NCBI RefSeq assembly: GCF_000315545.1
Contig: NZ_JH992902.1
Location: 965,280 to 1,029,279, forward strand
Source: Selenomonas sp. F0473
GTDB taxonomy: Bacteria > Bacillota > Negativicutes > Selenomonadales > Selenomonadaceae
Reading direction: 5' to 3'
DNA: 64,000 nt
The position numbers and the translations under genes were made by a program. Of this stretch, positions 23,974-33,081 are shown in pieces. Every line of letters begins with the position of its first letter. Positions within the stretch are counted from its first letter, which is position 1. The notes below the pieces were generated by a model, which worked only from the letters and a program-made list of their open reading frames with translations, had not been told where the DNA came from and ran no database searches.

Positions 23974-24002
23974 ATCTTACCGCAGAGCGCGGCCGCTGTC
24001 AA
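23974..24002 (-). promoter_or_regulatory. promoter of the wecA/wecB transcript
   Basis: TTGACA (23997-24002), 17 bases, TAAGAT (23974-23979). The -35 box overlaps the stop region of the preceding YqgF-like gene. Confidence 0.75.
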
Positions 24003-24427
24003 TCTCGGGGGATTCCTCCGCGCGGGATTCTATGACGCCCCTTCAAAAAGCGCCGGGCGAGGATGACCGCGACGAAGTCGTCCACCGGCACGGGAGGCGT
24101 CAGCATGCCGCGCGGTACGAGCCGTCGCCAGCCGCGGGGCGGATGGGTCTGCCGGTAGAGCTCTTTGGCCTCCTCCGTCGTGCGGTATTCGTCGACGAGC
24201 GCCACGGCGTCCGGCCCCGCGGCCGCCTCGATGCGGGCTTTTGCCGCCGCGCTCGTCGTACCGTTTCCCATGATGATCCGCGGTCTATGCGCCCGCATCA
24301 ATGTCAAAACGCATGCTTCGAGGTCTTTCGTCGCAACGATCTCTTGAAAGAGGATCTCCCCCGCGGCCGAGAGAACGGCCACGCCGCATTTATCCCGTCC
24401 GGGGTCAATCGCAAGCACGGCGTTCAC
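23999..24427 (-). CDS. YqgF/RuvC-like RNase H-fold protein
   Basis: 142 residues. AIDPGRDKCGVAVL at the N-terminus is the first acidic strand of the RNase H fold as in YqgF, RuvX and RuvC; RIIMGNGTTS, ALVDEYRTTEEAKELYRQ and VDDFVAVILARRFL follow. YqgF proteins act in 16S rRNA end maturation or transcription, but this one sits with cell-envelope genes and could be a distinct subfamily. It starts with GTG overlapping the DUF3084 stop. Confidence 0.78.
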   Translation of the reverse strand: MNAVLAIDPGRDKCGVAVLSAAGEILFQEIVATKDLEACVLTLMRAHRPRIIMGNGTTSAAAKARIEAAAGPDAVALVDEYRTTEEAKELYRQTHPPRGWRRLVPRGMLTPPVPVDDFVAVILARRFLKGRHRIPRGGIPRD

Positions 24428-25593
24428 TGTGCCGTCTCGTTTTCGATCTTAAAGGTGAGGCGCAGCGGTCCCATCGCATCCGTATCGCCCGCGGCGTATG
24501 CCGAGACGACGACCGGCGCGCTGTGCCCGGCAAGTTCCTGCACCAGTCCGTAGAACTCCGCGCCCTCGATCACACCGACCGTTCCGCGGATCGGATCCGG
24601 TAGAATTCCCTTCGCCGCCGCCTCCTCATTGACGTCATGCAGGAACGTCATCACCGTCTGCTCCGCCGCCGCGCCGAGCATCTCCGGCCCGTAGACGCGC
24701 GCGGTGATCAGCTCGCCGTCCCGGTAGATCGTACTGTTCGGATAGAGTTCGATCGAGGCGCGGATCTCGTCGCCGCGCACGAGATTTCCCGCCGCCACAA
24801 TGCGGACGATCATATCCGTGCGGCTCGACTCGATGGCGCGCACGGCCGCATCGTACTCCGGCTGATAGATCCAGATATCCTGATCCGTACGGTTCTCTCC
24901 AAGCCGCGCCGAAATATTGCGCGTGCCGAGCTGCGCGATCCCCGCCATGCCGCGTTCGATCTCATCGTGACTCAGCCCCGCCGGGATGACGCCGCTCGCG
25001 ATGATCTCGCCCGCCTGATAGGTGATGTTTCCCTCGCGCAGATTCACGATATTCTGCCGCAGCACGTTCGCACGGATGCCCAGATCCTTAATGTCGGCAA
25101 GCAGGTTCTCGTTTTCTCCCATGAGCTTTCCATTGATCGAAATGAGACCTTCCTTTTCCATCATCAGCCGGCGGTTGCCCGCGGACAGGCGGTCGGACTC
25201 GGCGGCGAGCCCCTGCCGCTCCCCTTCGAGCCGCGCGATCTCATCCTCCGACTTCTTCAGCTCGCCGCTCGCTCGTTCCTGATCCGTCTGCGCCTGCGCG
25301 AGTGCCGCCGCCGTACTGTCGAGCGCCGCCTGGGTTTCCGCAATGAGCCTGTTCAGCTGCTCCATGCCAAAGAGCGCCGTCCGCACGTTCTCCGAGACCG
25401 CCGCCATCACGCCGAACGTTACCGTCGTGATGAAAATGCCCGTAAACACCGTCACGACGACGGCGGTATGGCGCGGGCGCAGACCGAAGATGGAGAGACG
25501 GCGCTTGCCGATGCGCGTGCCGAGGCGGTCGCCGATGAAGGCGATCACCCCGCCCACAACGGCGAGCACGAGAATGAGCGTAATACCGTACAT
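24424..25593 (-). CDS. DUF3084-family membrane protein with coiled coil
   Basis: 389 residues. Two N-terminal membrane helices (about 3-22 and 44-66) flank RLGTRIGKRRLSIFGLRPRH. A coiled coil of about 100 residues (80-180) follows, then a mixed alpha/beta domain. This arrangement fits DUF3084, known from cyanobacteria and Negativicutes, with no set function. It lies between an LPS-export permease and a YqgF-like gene, so an envelope role is possible. The upstream lptG-like gene ends 75 bases away. Confidence 0.8.
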   Translation of the reverse strand: MYGITLILVLAVVGGVIAFIGDRLGTRIGKRRLSIFGLRPRHTAVVVTVFTGIFITTVTFGVMAAVSENVRTALFGMEQLNRLIAETQAALDSTAAALAQAQTDQERASGELKKSEDEIARLEGERQGLAAESDRLSAGNRRLMMEKEGLISINGKLMGENENLLADIKDLGIRANVLRQNIVNLREGNITYQAGEIIASGVIPAGLSHDEIERGMAGIAQLGTRNISARLGENRTDQDIWIYQPEYDAAVRAIESSRTDMIVRIVAAGNLVRGDEIRASIELYPNSTIYRDGELITARVYGPEMLGAAAEQTVMTFLHDVNEEAAAKGILPDPIRGTVGVIEGAEFYGLVQELAGHSAPVVVSAYAAGDTDAMGPLRLTFKIENETAQ

Positions 25594-25668
25594 AGAGTCA
25601 CCTTAATTACATCGAATCATCCGGCGCGGCGTCGGCTGCCCCGCCTCATTTACAACAACGCAAAACGC

Positions 25669-26769
25669 TCAGCGCGACGCTCTCTTGAAAAGGACCGCCC
25701 CCGCGACGATGCCGACGATATTCGGAATCCATACCGCCAGCATCGGCGGCAGGACGCCGCCGCGCGCGAACGCGTTGCCCATCGTCATGAGCGCGTAGTA
25801 GAAAAAGATGATGATCACGCTCATCGCGAACCCGGCCGACGAAGAATTGCGCGTCGGCTGCAGGCCGAGCGGCACGCCAATCAGCGTGAAGATGAGGCTC
25901 GCCATCGGCACGGAGATGCGCTGGTAGAGCTCCGCCTCGAGTTTGTTCGTGTTGACATACTGCGTCTGCATGAGGGCGATCTGACGGCGGAGTTCCCGCA
26001 TCGTCATCTCCTCGGGCGCCTTCTGCTCGCGGATGATCTGACGCGGATCCTTTTGTACGGGCAGCACCTGCGTCTCAAACCGCATACGGCGCTCCATGCG
26101 CTCGTCCGTGATATCGTAGACTTCTCCCCGGTGCATGATCCACTCTTTGCCCGTCCACTCCGCATACTCCGCGTTCTCGACATGCGTCACTTTGCCGTCG
26201 TCGCCGAATACCTGCAGGCTGATCCCCGTGAGGCGCTGCTGCTCCGCATCGTAGGCGCGCGCGTAGACAAGCCGGCGAATCTGCCCGTCCGTGATCTCCT
26301 TGATGATGACATGCTCCTGCGATTTCATGCCGGAGTTGCCCTCGATCTCATAGTAAATGACATTACGATAGGCCGTATTTGCGCGCGGCACGACATGCTC
26401 GTTGAAGAGAATCGCGCCCACGCTGACCATAAAACCGAGCAGAACGGCGGGCGCCGCGATGCGTGTAAAATTGATGCCGCACGACTTCATCGCCGTGATC
26501 TCACTCGCCGAAGAGAGTTTCCCAAACGTCAGGAGGCTCGCGAGCAGCATGGACATCGGGAACGTCCACATGACGACCCCCGGCAGACTGAACACAAAGA
26601 TCTTGATGACCGAGGGCAGCGACGCGCCGTAGTCCGTGATGTACTGGGCGATGCGAAAGAGCGTCCCCGAACCGATGAACACCGCCGAAAACGCACAGAT
26701 GGCAAAGAGAAACGAAATAAAGACCTCACGAAAAATGTATTTGTCGAGAATCCGGATTTTCAGACGCAT
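25669..26769 (-). CDS. LptF/LptG-family permease (YjgP/YjgQ), LPS export
   Basis: 366 residues with the typical layout: three membrane helices at the N-terminus, a periplasmic beta-rich domain (about 130-270), three helices at the C-terminus. N-terminal LDKYIFREVFISFLFAI and FPMSMLLASLLTFGKLSSASEITAMKSCGI are family signatures. It works with the LptB ATPase to pull LPS from the inner membrane, direct support for a diderm envelope. Only one of the usual F/G pair is here. Confidence 0.92.
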   Translation of the reverse strand: MRLKIRILDKYIFREVFISFLFAICAFSAVFIGSGTLFRIAQYITDYGASLPSVIKIFVFSLPGVVMWTFPMSMLLASLLTFGKLSSASEITAMKSCGINFTRIAAPAVLLGFMVSVGAILFNEHVVPRANTAYRNVIYYEIEGNSGMKSQEHVIIKEITDGQIRRLVYARAYDAEQQRLTGISLQVFGDDGKVTHVENAEYAEWTGKEWIMHRGEVYDITDERMERRMRFETQVLPVQKDPRQIIREQKAPEEMTMRELRRQIALMQTQYVNTNKLEAELYQRISVPMASLIFTLIGVPLGLQPTRNSSSAGFAMSVIIIFFYYALMTMGNAFARGGVLPPMLAVWIPNIVGIVAGAVLFKRASR

Positions 26770-26819
26770 GCCGGATGTGCCCTCCGATCATTTCCAAAAC
26801 TTTTGGTCATATAGACTTT

Positions 26820-26848
26820 ATTTTATCATTTTCCCACACTGTTGACAA
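26820..26848 (-). promoter_or_regulatory. promoter of the LptG-like/DUF3084/YqgF-like transcript
   Basis: TTGTCA (26843-26848), 17 bases, TAAAAT (26820-26825), 50 bases upstream of the start. The remaining gap to 27100 is A/T-richer, has no ribosome-site-backed frame, and I see nothing else in it. Confidence 0.65.
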
Positions 26849-27100
26849 GGATACAAAAGACAGGTACGCGATCCGTCGCGGGATTGCGATAGAAATATTT
26901 CAGAAGAAGAAACGGAAGCCCCTATATGTTAAGTTAAGAGTATCAATCCCTTCCATGCGTAGGAGTTCCTCTATGATTGGCATCGTCTATCTATTCTCTC
27001 TTAATGCCGAAAAACATCTTCGTTCTTTTTCCGCCTCCCTGCGCCATTTCTTTCAATTTCCTAAATTTCTTCCATTGGATTTATCAATATCTTTCTATAA

Positions 27101-27134
27101 AAAGGACGCCGCACAATTTTGTGCAGCGTCCTTT
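27101..27134 (-). terminator. terminator of the propionate/decarboxylase cluster
   Basis: AAAGGACGCCGCACAA and its near complement, ending in TTTTTAT on the minus strand, 20 bases past the biotin-carrier stop. It shows that no membrane-subunit gene follows in this transcript. Confidence 0.85.
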
Positions 27135-27153
27135 GCAAGGAGCAACCGATAAA

Positions 27154-27546
27154 TTAGCCGACTTCGATCATGGGGTCGCCCGCCTTGACGGACTGACCGG
27201 CGCTGACGTTGATCGACTTGACCGTACCGTCGCTGACTGCGGGGATTTCGTTCTGCATCTTCATCGCCTCGAGAATGAGGAGCGTGTCGCCGGCCTTGAC
27301 CGCCTGACCGACCGAGACCTTCACGTCGATGATCTTGCCCGGCATCGGCGCGGAGATCATGCCTGCGCCGCCTGCGGGAGCCGCTGCCGGCGCGGGGGCG
27401 GCCTTCGGCGCGGGCGCTGCCGCAGGTGCGGGAGCCGCTTTCGGAGCGGGTGCGGCCGCACGCGGTGCCGCAGCTGCGCCGCCGCGTACTTCTTCGACCT
27501 CTACGTCATAGGCGGTGCCGTTGACAGTGATGTTGAACTTTTTCAT
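27154..27546 (-). CDS. biotin carrier (gamma) subunit of methylmalonyl-CoA decarboxylase/acyl-CoA carboxylase
   Basis: 130 residues in three parts: a short N-terminal strand region (FNITVNGTAYDVEVEEV), an Ala/Pro/Lys flexible linker (about 22-60) and a biotinyl domain with EAMKM, biotin on K96. The carrier shuttles CO2 between the carboxyltransferase and a membrane decarboxylase or a biotin carboxylase. TTGGAGGAATCACAC precedes the ATG at 27546. It is last in the mmd cluster before the terminator. Confidence 0.92.
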   Translation of the reverse strand: MKKFNITVNGTAYDVEVEEVRGGAAAAPRAAAPAPKAAPAPAAAPAPKAAPAPAAAPAGGAGMISAPMPGKIIDVKVSVGQAVKAGDTLLILEAMKMQNEIPAVSDGTVKSINVSAGQSVKAGDPMIEVG

Positions 27547-27599
27547 GTGTGATTCCTCCAACGTGTTTATTCCGGAGACCCCGGTTTGAATGGGATTCC

Positions 27600-27737
27600 T
27601 CAGATACTGCTGCGATTTGCAATCGTCCAGATCTCTGCCGGCTTAATGCTGACAGCGACGACCTTGCTGCCCATCGCCGTTTGAACGGCGGCGGTAATAG
27701 CGGCGACAATCTCGGGTGCAACGCTGCTCGTAGCCAT
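27600..27737 (-). CDS. 45-residue epsilon-like small subunit of methylmalonyl-CoA decarboxylase
   Basis: Short frame with AGGAGGGAG well placed before its ATG, 17 bases after the alpha-subunit stop and 53 before the biotin carrier. Residues PEIVAAITAAVQTAMG and a later WTIANRSSI look like the C-terminal segment of OadG/MmdD delta subunits (E(I/V)VAAI...A and W-x-x-A-x-R). In Veillonella the small MmdE occupies the same place in the gene order and helps hold the complex together. Assignment rests on this position and short similarity; there is no membrane helix. Confidence 0.72.
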   Translation of the reverse strand: MATSSVAPEIVAAITAAVQTAMGSKVVAVSIKPAEIWTIANRSSI

Positions 27738-27754
27738 GCTCTCCCTCCTAAGGA

Positions 27755-29284
27755 TTAAAGCGGAATGTTCCCGTGCTTCTTCGTCGGGTTGGCTTCACGC
27801 TTGCTTGCAAGCGCGTTGAGCGCGGTGATGATATACGGGCGCGTCTCGCTCGGTGTGATAACCATATCGACATAGCCGCGCTCCGCCGCTTTGTACGGCG
27901 TTGCAAATTCCTTGATGTACTCTGCCGTGCGCGCATCCTTATCCGGATCTTTGCGGAAGATAATGTTTGCGGCGCCCGCGGGTCCCATAACGGCGATCTC
28001 GGAAGTCGGCCATGCCATGACCTGATCCGCGCCGAGTTCACGGTTGCACATTGCGATGTAGGAACCGCCGTATGCCTTGCGCGTGATGACCGTGACCTTC
28101 GGCACAGTCGCTTCGCTGTATGCGTAGAGCATCTTCGCACCATGGCGGATGATGCCGTTGTACTCCTGGTTGACGCCCGGGAGGAAGCCCGGAACGTCGA
28201 CGAGGTTGACGAGCGGAATGTTGAACGCGTCGCAGAAGCGGATGAAACGCGAGGATTTGCAGGACGCGTCAACGTCGAGGCAGCCTGCCATGACGTTCGG
28301 CTCGTTGGCGATGATGCCGACCGCGCGGCCGTCGAAACGTGCGAAGCAGCAGATGATGTTCTTCGCATAGTGCTCGTGCACTTCGTAGAACTCGCCGTTG
28401 TCGACGATGCTGCGGATGACGTCCTTCATATCGTACGGCGCGTTCGGGTTGTCCGGCACAACGGTGTTGAGCGACTCGTCTTGACGATCCGGATCGTCGC
28501 CCGTATCGACGCGCGGGGTCTCTTCCATATTGTTGCTCGGGAGGAAGGAGAGGAGATAGCGGATCTGCTCGATGCAGTCCTCGTCGTTCTCCGTCGCGAA
28601 ATGCGCAACGCCGGAACGGCTGTTGTGCGTCATCGCGCCGCCGAGTTCCTCGGCCGTGACCTCTTCCGCCGTGACGGACTTGATAACGGCCGGCCCCGTG
28701 ATGAACATCTGGCTCGTATTCTTCACCATGTAGATGAAGTCCGTGAGCGCCGGGCTGTAAACCGCACCGCCCGCGCAGGGTCCCATGATGACGGAGATCT
28801 GCGGGATAACGCCCGAAGCCTTCGTGTTGCGGTAGAAGATGCCGCCGTAGCCGGAGAGTGCGTCGACCGCCTCCTGAATACGCGCGCCGCCGGAATCGTT
28901 GATGCCGACGCACGGTGCGCCCATCTTCATCGCGAGATCCATGACCTTCCAAATTTTGTGCGCATGCTTTTCGCCGAGCGAGCCGCCCTCAACGGTAAAG
29001 TCCTGTGCGAACGCGTAGACGAGACGGCCGTTGACGGTGCCGTAGCCCGTGACGACGCCTTCGCCGGGCAGTTCTTTCTCTTCCTGTCCGAAGTTCGTGC
29101 AGCGATGCTTTACGAACAGGTCGAGCTCGACGAAACTGCTCTCGTCGAAGAGCAGGTTGAGGCGTTCGCGCGCCGTCAGCTTGCCTTTGGCGTGCTGCTT
29201 CTCGATGCTCTTTTCGCCGCCGCCCTGCATGATATGCTCTTTCTTCTTGAGCATCTCATCAATTTTTTCCTGGACTGTGGACAT
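27755..29284 (-). CDS. methylmalonyl-CoA decarboxylase alpha subunit (carboxyltransferase)
   Basis: 509 residues of the acyl-CoA carboxyltransferase family: GKLTARERLNLLFDESSF, AQDFTVEGGSLGEKHA, GINDSGGARIQE (N-terminal crotonase half) and the C-terminal half with VPGFLPGVNQE, TRKAYGGSYIAMC and AVMGPAGAANIIF. It moves CO2 from methylmalonyl-CoA to biotin, giving propionyl-CoA, or works the other way as propionyl-CoA carboxylase beta. The propionate neighbourhood favours the decarboxylase. Two ATGs are adjacent; the second (29284) has the better spacing to GGAGG. Confidence 0.93.
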   Translation of the reverse strand: MSTVQEKIDEMLKKKEHIMQGGGEKSIEKQHAKGKLTARERLNLLFDESSFVELDLFVKHRCTNFGQEEKELPGEGVVTGYGTVNGRLVYAFAQDFTVEGGSLGEKHAHKIWKVMDLAMKMGAPCVGINDSGGARIQEAVDALSGYGGIFYRNTKASGVIPQISVIMGPCAGGAVYSPALTDFIYMVKNTSQMFITGPAVIKSVTAEEVTAEELGGAMTHNSRSGVAHFATENDEDCIEQIRYLLSFLPSNNMEETPRVDTGDDPDRQDESLNTVVPDNPNAPYDMKDVIRSIVDNGEFYEVHEHYAKNIICCFARFDGRAVGIIANEPNVMAGCLDVDASCKSSRFIRFCDAFNIPLVNLVDVPGFLPGVNQEYNGIIRHGAKMLYAYSEATVPKVTVITRKAYGGSYIAMCNRELGADQVMAWPTSEIAVMGPAGAANIIFRKDPDKDARTAEYIKEFATPYKAAERGYVDMVITPSETRPYIITALNALASKREANPTKKHGNIPL

Positions 29285-29409
29285 CATATCCCTCCTGAAG
29301 TTTATATGTGGAATCTACGGCCGGACGACGGGGATGAGTCGCGCCCTGCCGGGGAGTCGCCCAAACGGATGGTAACGGAGCCAAATCTCAGCGCTGAGGA
29401 ACTCAGCGC

Positions 29410-29826
29410 TTAGCGATCCTCATGCTCGCAGATTTCAAGGAGAACGCCCTTGGTCGACTTCGGATGAAGGAACGCGATCTTCGCGCCGCCCGCGCCGATG
29501 CGGGGTTTCTCGTCGATCATGCGGACGCCCTTGGCCATAAGGTCGGCAATCGCGTTCTCAATGTTGTCGACGCGCAGCGCGACATGCTGGATGCCCTCGC
29601 CGCTGCGTTCGATGTACTTCGTGATGGGGCTGTCCGGCGCCGTGCCGATCAGCAGCTCAACTTCGCTGCCGTTGGGGGTCGGATGGAACGTCGTCGTGAC
29701 CTTCTGCTCTGCGACCGTCTCCTGATTCGTGCAGGGGATGCCGATGATATCCGACCAGAACGACTTGCCCTCTTCGAGATCTTTCACGGCGACGCCGATG
29801 TGATCGATTCCCAGAACCTTGAACAT
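29410..29826 (-). CDS. mce: methylmalonyl-CoA epimerase
   Basis: 138 residues, VOC fold in two halves: LGIDHIGVAVKDLEEGKSFW with the first metal histidine, then EGIQHVALRVDNIENAI with the second, and a closing GVLLEICEH with the metal glutamate. It interconverts S- and R-methylmalonyl-CoA between the mutase and the decarboxylase. Located 62 bases after meaB and 125 bases before the decarboxylase. A short hairpin (29384-29412) lies at its stop. Confidence 0.95.
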   Translation of the reverse strand: MFKVLGIDHIGVAVKDLEEGKSFWSDIIGIPCTNQETVAEQKVTTTFHPTPNGSEVELLIGTAPDSPITKYIERSGEGIQHVALRVDNIENAIADLMAKGVRMIDEKPRIGAGGAKIAFLHPKSTKGVLLEICEHEDR

Positions 29827-29888
29827 AGTTAATCCTCCTCATCCAAGGAAGCTTCCATCCGTGCGTCTCCGCTCCGTTTGGAGTTTCC

Positions 29889-30827
29889 TTATGACAACAT
29901 TTCGGCCATGACATCGCCCACTACGGTGTAGGGGTCGGTCTCATGCGCCTTGATCTGTGTCACATATCCATCCAATCGTCCGGTATTGACGATACGGTTT
30001 TCAATGTGACGTCCGACACCCGCATGCAGGATGTCCAGCATCTCGTCGCGTGTGCGGCGTGTGCGCCGCTCGGCGAGGACGCCGTTCCCTTCGATGTGGG
30101 CGCGGTGTTCTTCAAGCGTGTCCACCAGATCCTCAATACCCTCATTGCGGTTGGCAATGACTTTGCGGATCGGCGGCCGCCAGTCTGACATATTATCGTC
30201 GAGATCCAGCATCATATTGATCTCGCGGACGAGTTTATCCGCACCGTCAAGATCGGACTTGTTGATGGCAAAGACGTCGCCGATCTCCAAGATGCCGGCC
30301 TTGATGGCCTGAATGTCGTCGCCCATGCCCGGGATCAGAACGACCATTGTGGTGTCCGCCGCCCGCACGATATCCACCTCGGACTGCCCGACACCGACGG
30401 TCTCGACAAAGATGATGTCTTTGCCGAACGCATCCATGACCTTTACCGCGTCAGCAGTCTTGTGCGACAGGCCTCCAAGGCTGCCGCGCGTTCCCATGCT
30501 GCGGATAAATACGCCCTCGTCGAGCGTCAGGTCGTTCATACGGATGCGGTCGCCCAGTATGGCGCCGCCGGAAAAGGGGCTCGTGGGGTCGACGGCGATG
30601 ATGCCGACGGTTTTTCCGCGTTTGCGGTATGCCTTGGCAATCTTATCCGTCATGGTGCTTTTACCCGCACCGGGGGGTCCCGTAATACCGAGGACATAGG
30701 CGTGTCCCGTATGGGGATAAAGGGCCTTCATGATATCGGTCGCGTTTTCGCGTTCATTCTCAATCGCCGTAATGGCGCGTGAGAGGGCGAGGCGATTTCC
30801 GCGCAATACCTCGGCGGCTATATCCAT
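29889..30827 (-). CDS. meaB: methylmalonyl-CoA mutase-associated GTPase MeaB/ArgK
   Basis: 312 residues. P-loop GITGPPGAGKSTMTDKIA, then VDPTSPFSGGAILGDRIRM, FVETVGVGQSEVDI and NKSDLDGA. The chaperone protects the mutase and gates loading of adenosylcobalamin. It directly follows the small mutase subunit, as expected for its role. A C-terminal dimerisation arm is present. Confidence 0.95.
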   Translation of the reverse strand: MDIAAEVLRGNRLALSRAITAIENERENATDIMKALYPHTGHAYVLGITGPPGAGKSTMTDKIAKAYRKRGKTVGIIAVDPTSPFSGGAILGDRIRMNDLTLDEGVFIRSMGTRGSLGGLSHKTADAVKVMDAFGKDIIFVETVGVGQSEVDIVRAADTTMVVLIPGMGDDIQAIKAGILEIGDVFAINKSDLDGADKLVREINMMLDLDDNMSDWRPPIRKVIANRNEGIEDLVDTLEEHRAHIEGNGVLAERRTRRTRDEMLDILHAGVGRHIENRIVNTGRLDGYVTQIKAHETDPYTVVGDVMAEMLS

Positions 30828-30867
30828 ATGCCCACCTCCTGCGCGCTGTGTCTTCCATCAAAACATG

Positions 30868-30905
30868 TCAGGTGGATGGCAGTGAAGAGTTCCGCTGCCA
30901 TCCAC
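30868..30905. repeat. perfect 13-base intercistronic stem between mutase small subunit and meaB
   Basis: AGGTGGATGGCAG (30868-30880) pairs fully with CTGCCATCCACCT (30893-30905), loop of 12 bases, no T run on either side. It is therefore not a standard terminator; an RNA-processing or stability role for the operon mRNA is possible. Confidence 0.75.
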
Positions 30906-30923
30906 CTTTCTAAAAATGCGTCG

Positions 30924-31319
30924 TTACGCTTTTACATGTGTCTTAATGAAATCAACAATCGCGCTGGTCGGTGTTCCGGGTGTAAAGACTTCGGCGACGC
31001 CCGCCTGTTTGAGCGCGGGAATGTCGCCCTCGGGGATCACGCCGCCGCCGATGATCAAAACATCGTTCATGCCCTTGCTGCGGACGAGATCCACGACCTT
31101 CGGGAAAAGATGCGGATGCGCACCCGAGAGGATGCTCATCGCGATGACGTTGACGTCTTCCTGCAGAGCCGCTTCCGCGATCTCCTCGGGCGTCTGACGA
31201 AGGCCTGTGTAAACGACCTCAAATCCTGCGTCGCGCAGTGCGCGTGCGACGACCTTCGCGCCGCGGTCATGCCCGTCAAGTCCCGGTTTCGCAACGAGTA
31301 CTCTGATTTTCTCTGACAT
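30924..31319 (-). CDS. methylmalonyl-CoA mutase, cobalamin-binding small subunit
   Basis: 131 residues, a stand-alone B12-binding domain: [19 protein letters not shown] with the base-off D-x-H-x-x-G motif (H17 is the lower cobalt ligand), then AMSILSGAH and [10 protein letters not shown]. It pairs with the catalytic subunit just upstream. ATG at 31319 follows AGGAGGAATATAAAA; a longer frame overlapping the large subunit lacks a ribosome site. Confidence 0.95.
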   Translation of the reverse strand: MSEKIRVLVAKPGLDGHDRGAKVVARALRDAGFEVVYTGLRQTPEEIAEAALQEDVNVIAMSILSGAHPHLFPKVVDLVRSKGMNDVLIIGGGVIPEGDIPALKQAGVAEVFTPGTPTSAIVDFIKTHVKA

Positions 31320-31356
31320 TTTTATATTCCTCCTGAACCTTGCATTCACCAATTCA

Positions 31357-33003
31357 TTACAGGTTGACGTGCGCTTCGTACTCGCCGAAGACTTCACGCA
31401 TCACGCCGCAGATCTCGCCGAGGGTCGCGTAGGTCTTGACCGCTGCGAGGATATGGGGCATGAGATTTTCGTTCTCGTCCGCACAGGCTTTCTTCAGATC
31501 GCCGAGGGCGGCCTGAACCGCAGCGTTGTCACGCTTTGCCTTCATGGCCTCAACCTTGGCCTTCTGTTTCTCACCGACGGAAGCGTCAACCTTGAGCAGG
31601 TTCTTCGGAGCTTCCTCTTCCACCTGGAATTTATTGACACCGACGATGACGCGCGCGCCTGACTCGACATCCATCTGCCACTTGTAGGCGCTGTCCTGAA
31701 TTTCCTTCTGGATGTAGCCCTTCTCAATCGCCGTGACGGCGCCGCCGATATCATCAATCTTCTTGATGTATTCCCATGCCTCGGCCTCGATGCGGTTCGT
31801 CATAGCCTCCACATAGTAGGAGCCTGCGAGCGGATCGATAACGTCGGCAAGTCCGCTTTCATACGCAACGATCTGCTGCGTGCGGAGCGCGACCATAACC
31901 GATTCCTCCGTCGGAAGCGCGAGCGCCTCGTCGCGGGAGTTCGTGTGCAGCGACTGCGTGCCGCCCATAACCGCGGCTGCGGTCTGGAGCGCGACACGGA
32001 CGATGTTGTTGTTCGGCTGCTGCGCGGTCAGCATAGAGCCGGCCGTCTGTGTGTGAACGCGGAGCATCATGGACTTGGGTTTCTGCGCATGGAAACGCTC
32101 TTTCATAACCTTTGCCCAGACGCGGCGGGAGGCACGGAATTTCGCAACTTCTTCGAGCACGTTGTTGTGGGCGTTCCAGAAGAAGGAGAGACGTCCCGCA
32201 AAGTCGTCGACGCTGAGCCCCGCCTTGATGGCGGCTTCAACGTAGGCGATGCCGTCCGCAATGGTGAATGCAATTTCCTGCGATGCGGTGGAACCCGCCT
32301 CGCGGATGTGGTAGCCGGAGATGGAAATGGTATTCCAGTTCGGCACGTTCTTGGAGCAATATTCAAAAATGTTCGTGATGAGACGCATGGACGGACGCGG
32401 CGGGAAAATATAGGTGCCGCGCGCCGCATACTCTTTCAGAATATCGTTCTGAATGGTCCCTTTGAGCTTGTCCGCGGAGACGCCCTGTTTCTCTGCAACG
32501 GCAATATACATTGCGAGAAGAACGGACGCCGGCGCGTTGATCGTCATGGATGTTGAAACCTTGCCGAGGTCGATCTGATCGAAGAGGATCTCCATATCGG
32601 CGAGCGAATCAATTGCAACGCCGACCTTACCGACCTCGCCCTCAGCGATGGTATCCGTGGAATCGTAGCCGATCTGCGTCGGGAGGTCAAACGCGCAGGA
32701 AAGGCCCGTTGCGCCGCTCTCGATGAGGTAACGATACCGCTTGTTGGATTCCTCCGCCGTAGAGAAGCCCGCGTACATACGCATGGTCCAGAAACGGCCG
32801 CGGTACATCGTCGGCTGAACGCCGCGGGTATAGGGATAAACGCCGGGGAAGCTAAGATCCTCCGCGTAATCCGTCTCCTTGATGTCAAGCGGAGTGTAAA
32901 GCCCCTGCGCCGGAATGTTCGGGCGCGCGGGGAACTTTGCGGTTGCCTTCTCTACGTTGGCATTGTACTGGTCAAGCTCCGCCTGGATTTTCTCATTGCT
33001 CAT
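31357..33003 (-). CDS. methylmalonyl-CoA mutase, catalytic large subunit
   Basis: 548 residues, a TIM-barrel catalytic chain without the B12 domain. [18 protein letters not shown]-like CoA-channel block ([18 protein letters not shown]), [31 protein letters not shown] and [19 protein letters not shown] are diagnostic. It rearranges succinyl-CoA to methylmalonyl-CoA with adenosylcobalamin. The split into large and small chains occurs in archaea and many Firmicutes. AGGAGGTACAAATCCAA precedes the ATG. Confidence 0.95.
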   Translation of the reverse strand: MSNEKIQAELDQYNANVEKATAKFPARPNIPAQGLYTPLDIKETDYAEDLSFPGVYPYTRGVQPTMYRGRFWTMRMYAGFSTAEESNKRYRYLIESGATGLSCAFDLPTQIGYDSTDTIAEGEVGKVGVAIDSLADMEILFDQIDLGKVSTSMTINAPASVLLAMYIAVAEKQGVSADKLKGTIQNDILKEYAARGTYIFPPRPSMRLITNIFEYCSKNVPNWNTISISGYHIREAGSTASQEIAFTIADGIAYVEAAIKAGLSVDDFAGRLSFFWNAHNNVLEEVAKFRASRRVWAKVMKERFHAQKPKSMMLRVHTQTAGSMLTAQQPNNNIVRVALQTAAAVMGGTQSLHTNSRDEALALPTEESVMVALRTQQIVAYESGLADVIDPLAGSYYVEAMTNRIEAEAWEYIKKIDDIGGAVTAIEKGYIQKEIQDSAYKWQMDVESGARVIVGVNKFQVEEEAPKNLLKVDASVGEKQKAKVEAMKAKRDNAAVQAALGDLKKACADENENLMPHILAAVKTYATLGEICGVMREVFGEYEAHVNL

Positions 33004-33081
33004 TTGGATTTGTACCTCCTATAATCTTTTCAGTTTTGCGCTTTGTGCGCTAAAGTGCTTTGCCGCACTTTTTATCTGTTT

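Noticed and set aside
24637-26814. 725-codon plus-strand open frame opposite the DUF3084 and LptG-like genes
   Set aside because: Spans two well-supported minus-strand genes and their gap; composition is that of a shadow frame.
26775-27152. 125-codon plus-strand frame between the LptG-like gene and the biotin carrier
   Set aside because: Crosses a promoter and a terminator of the opposite strand; no ribosome site, no recognisable similarity.
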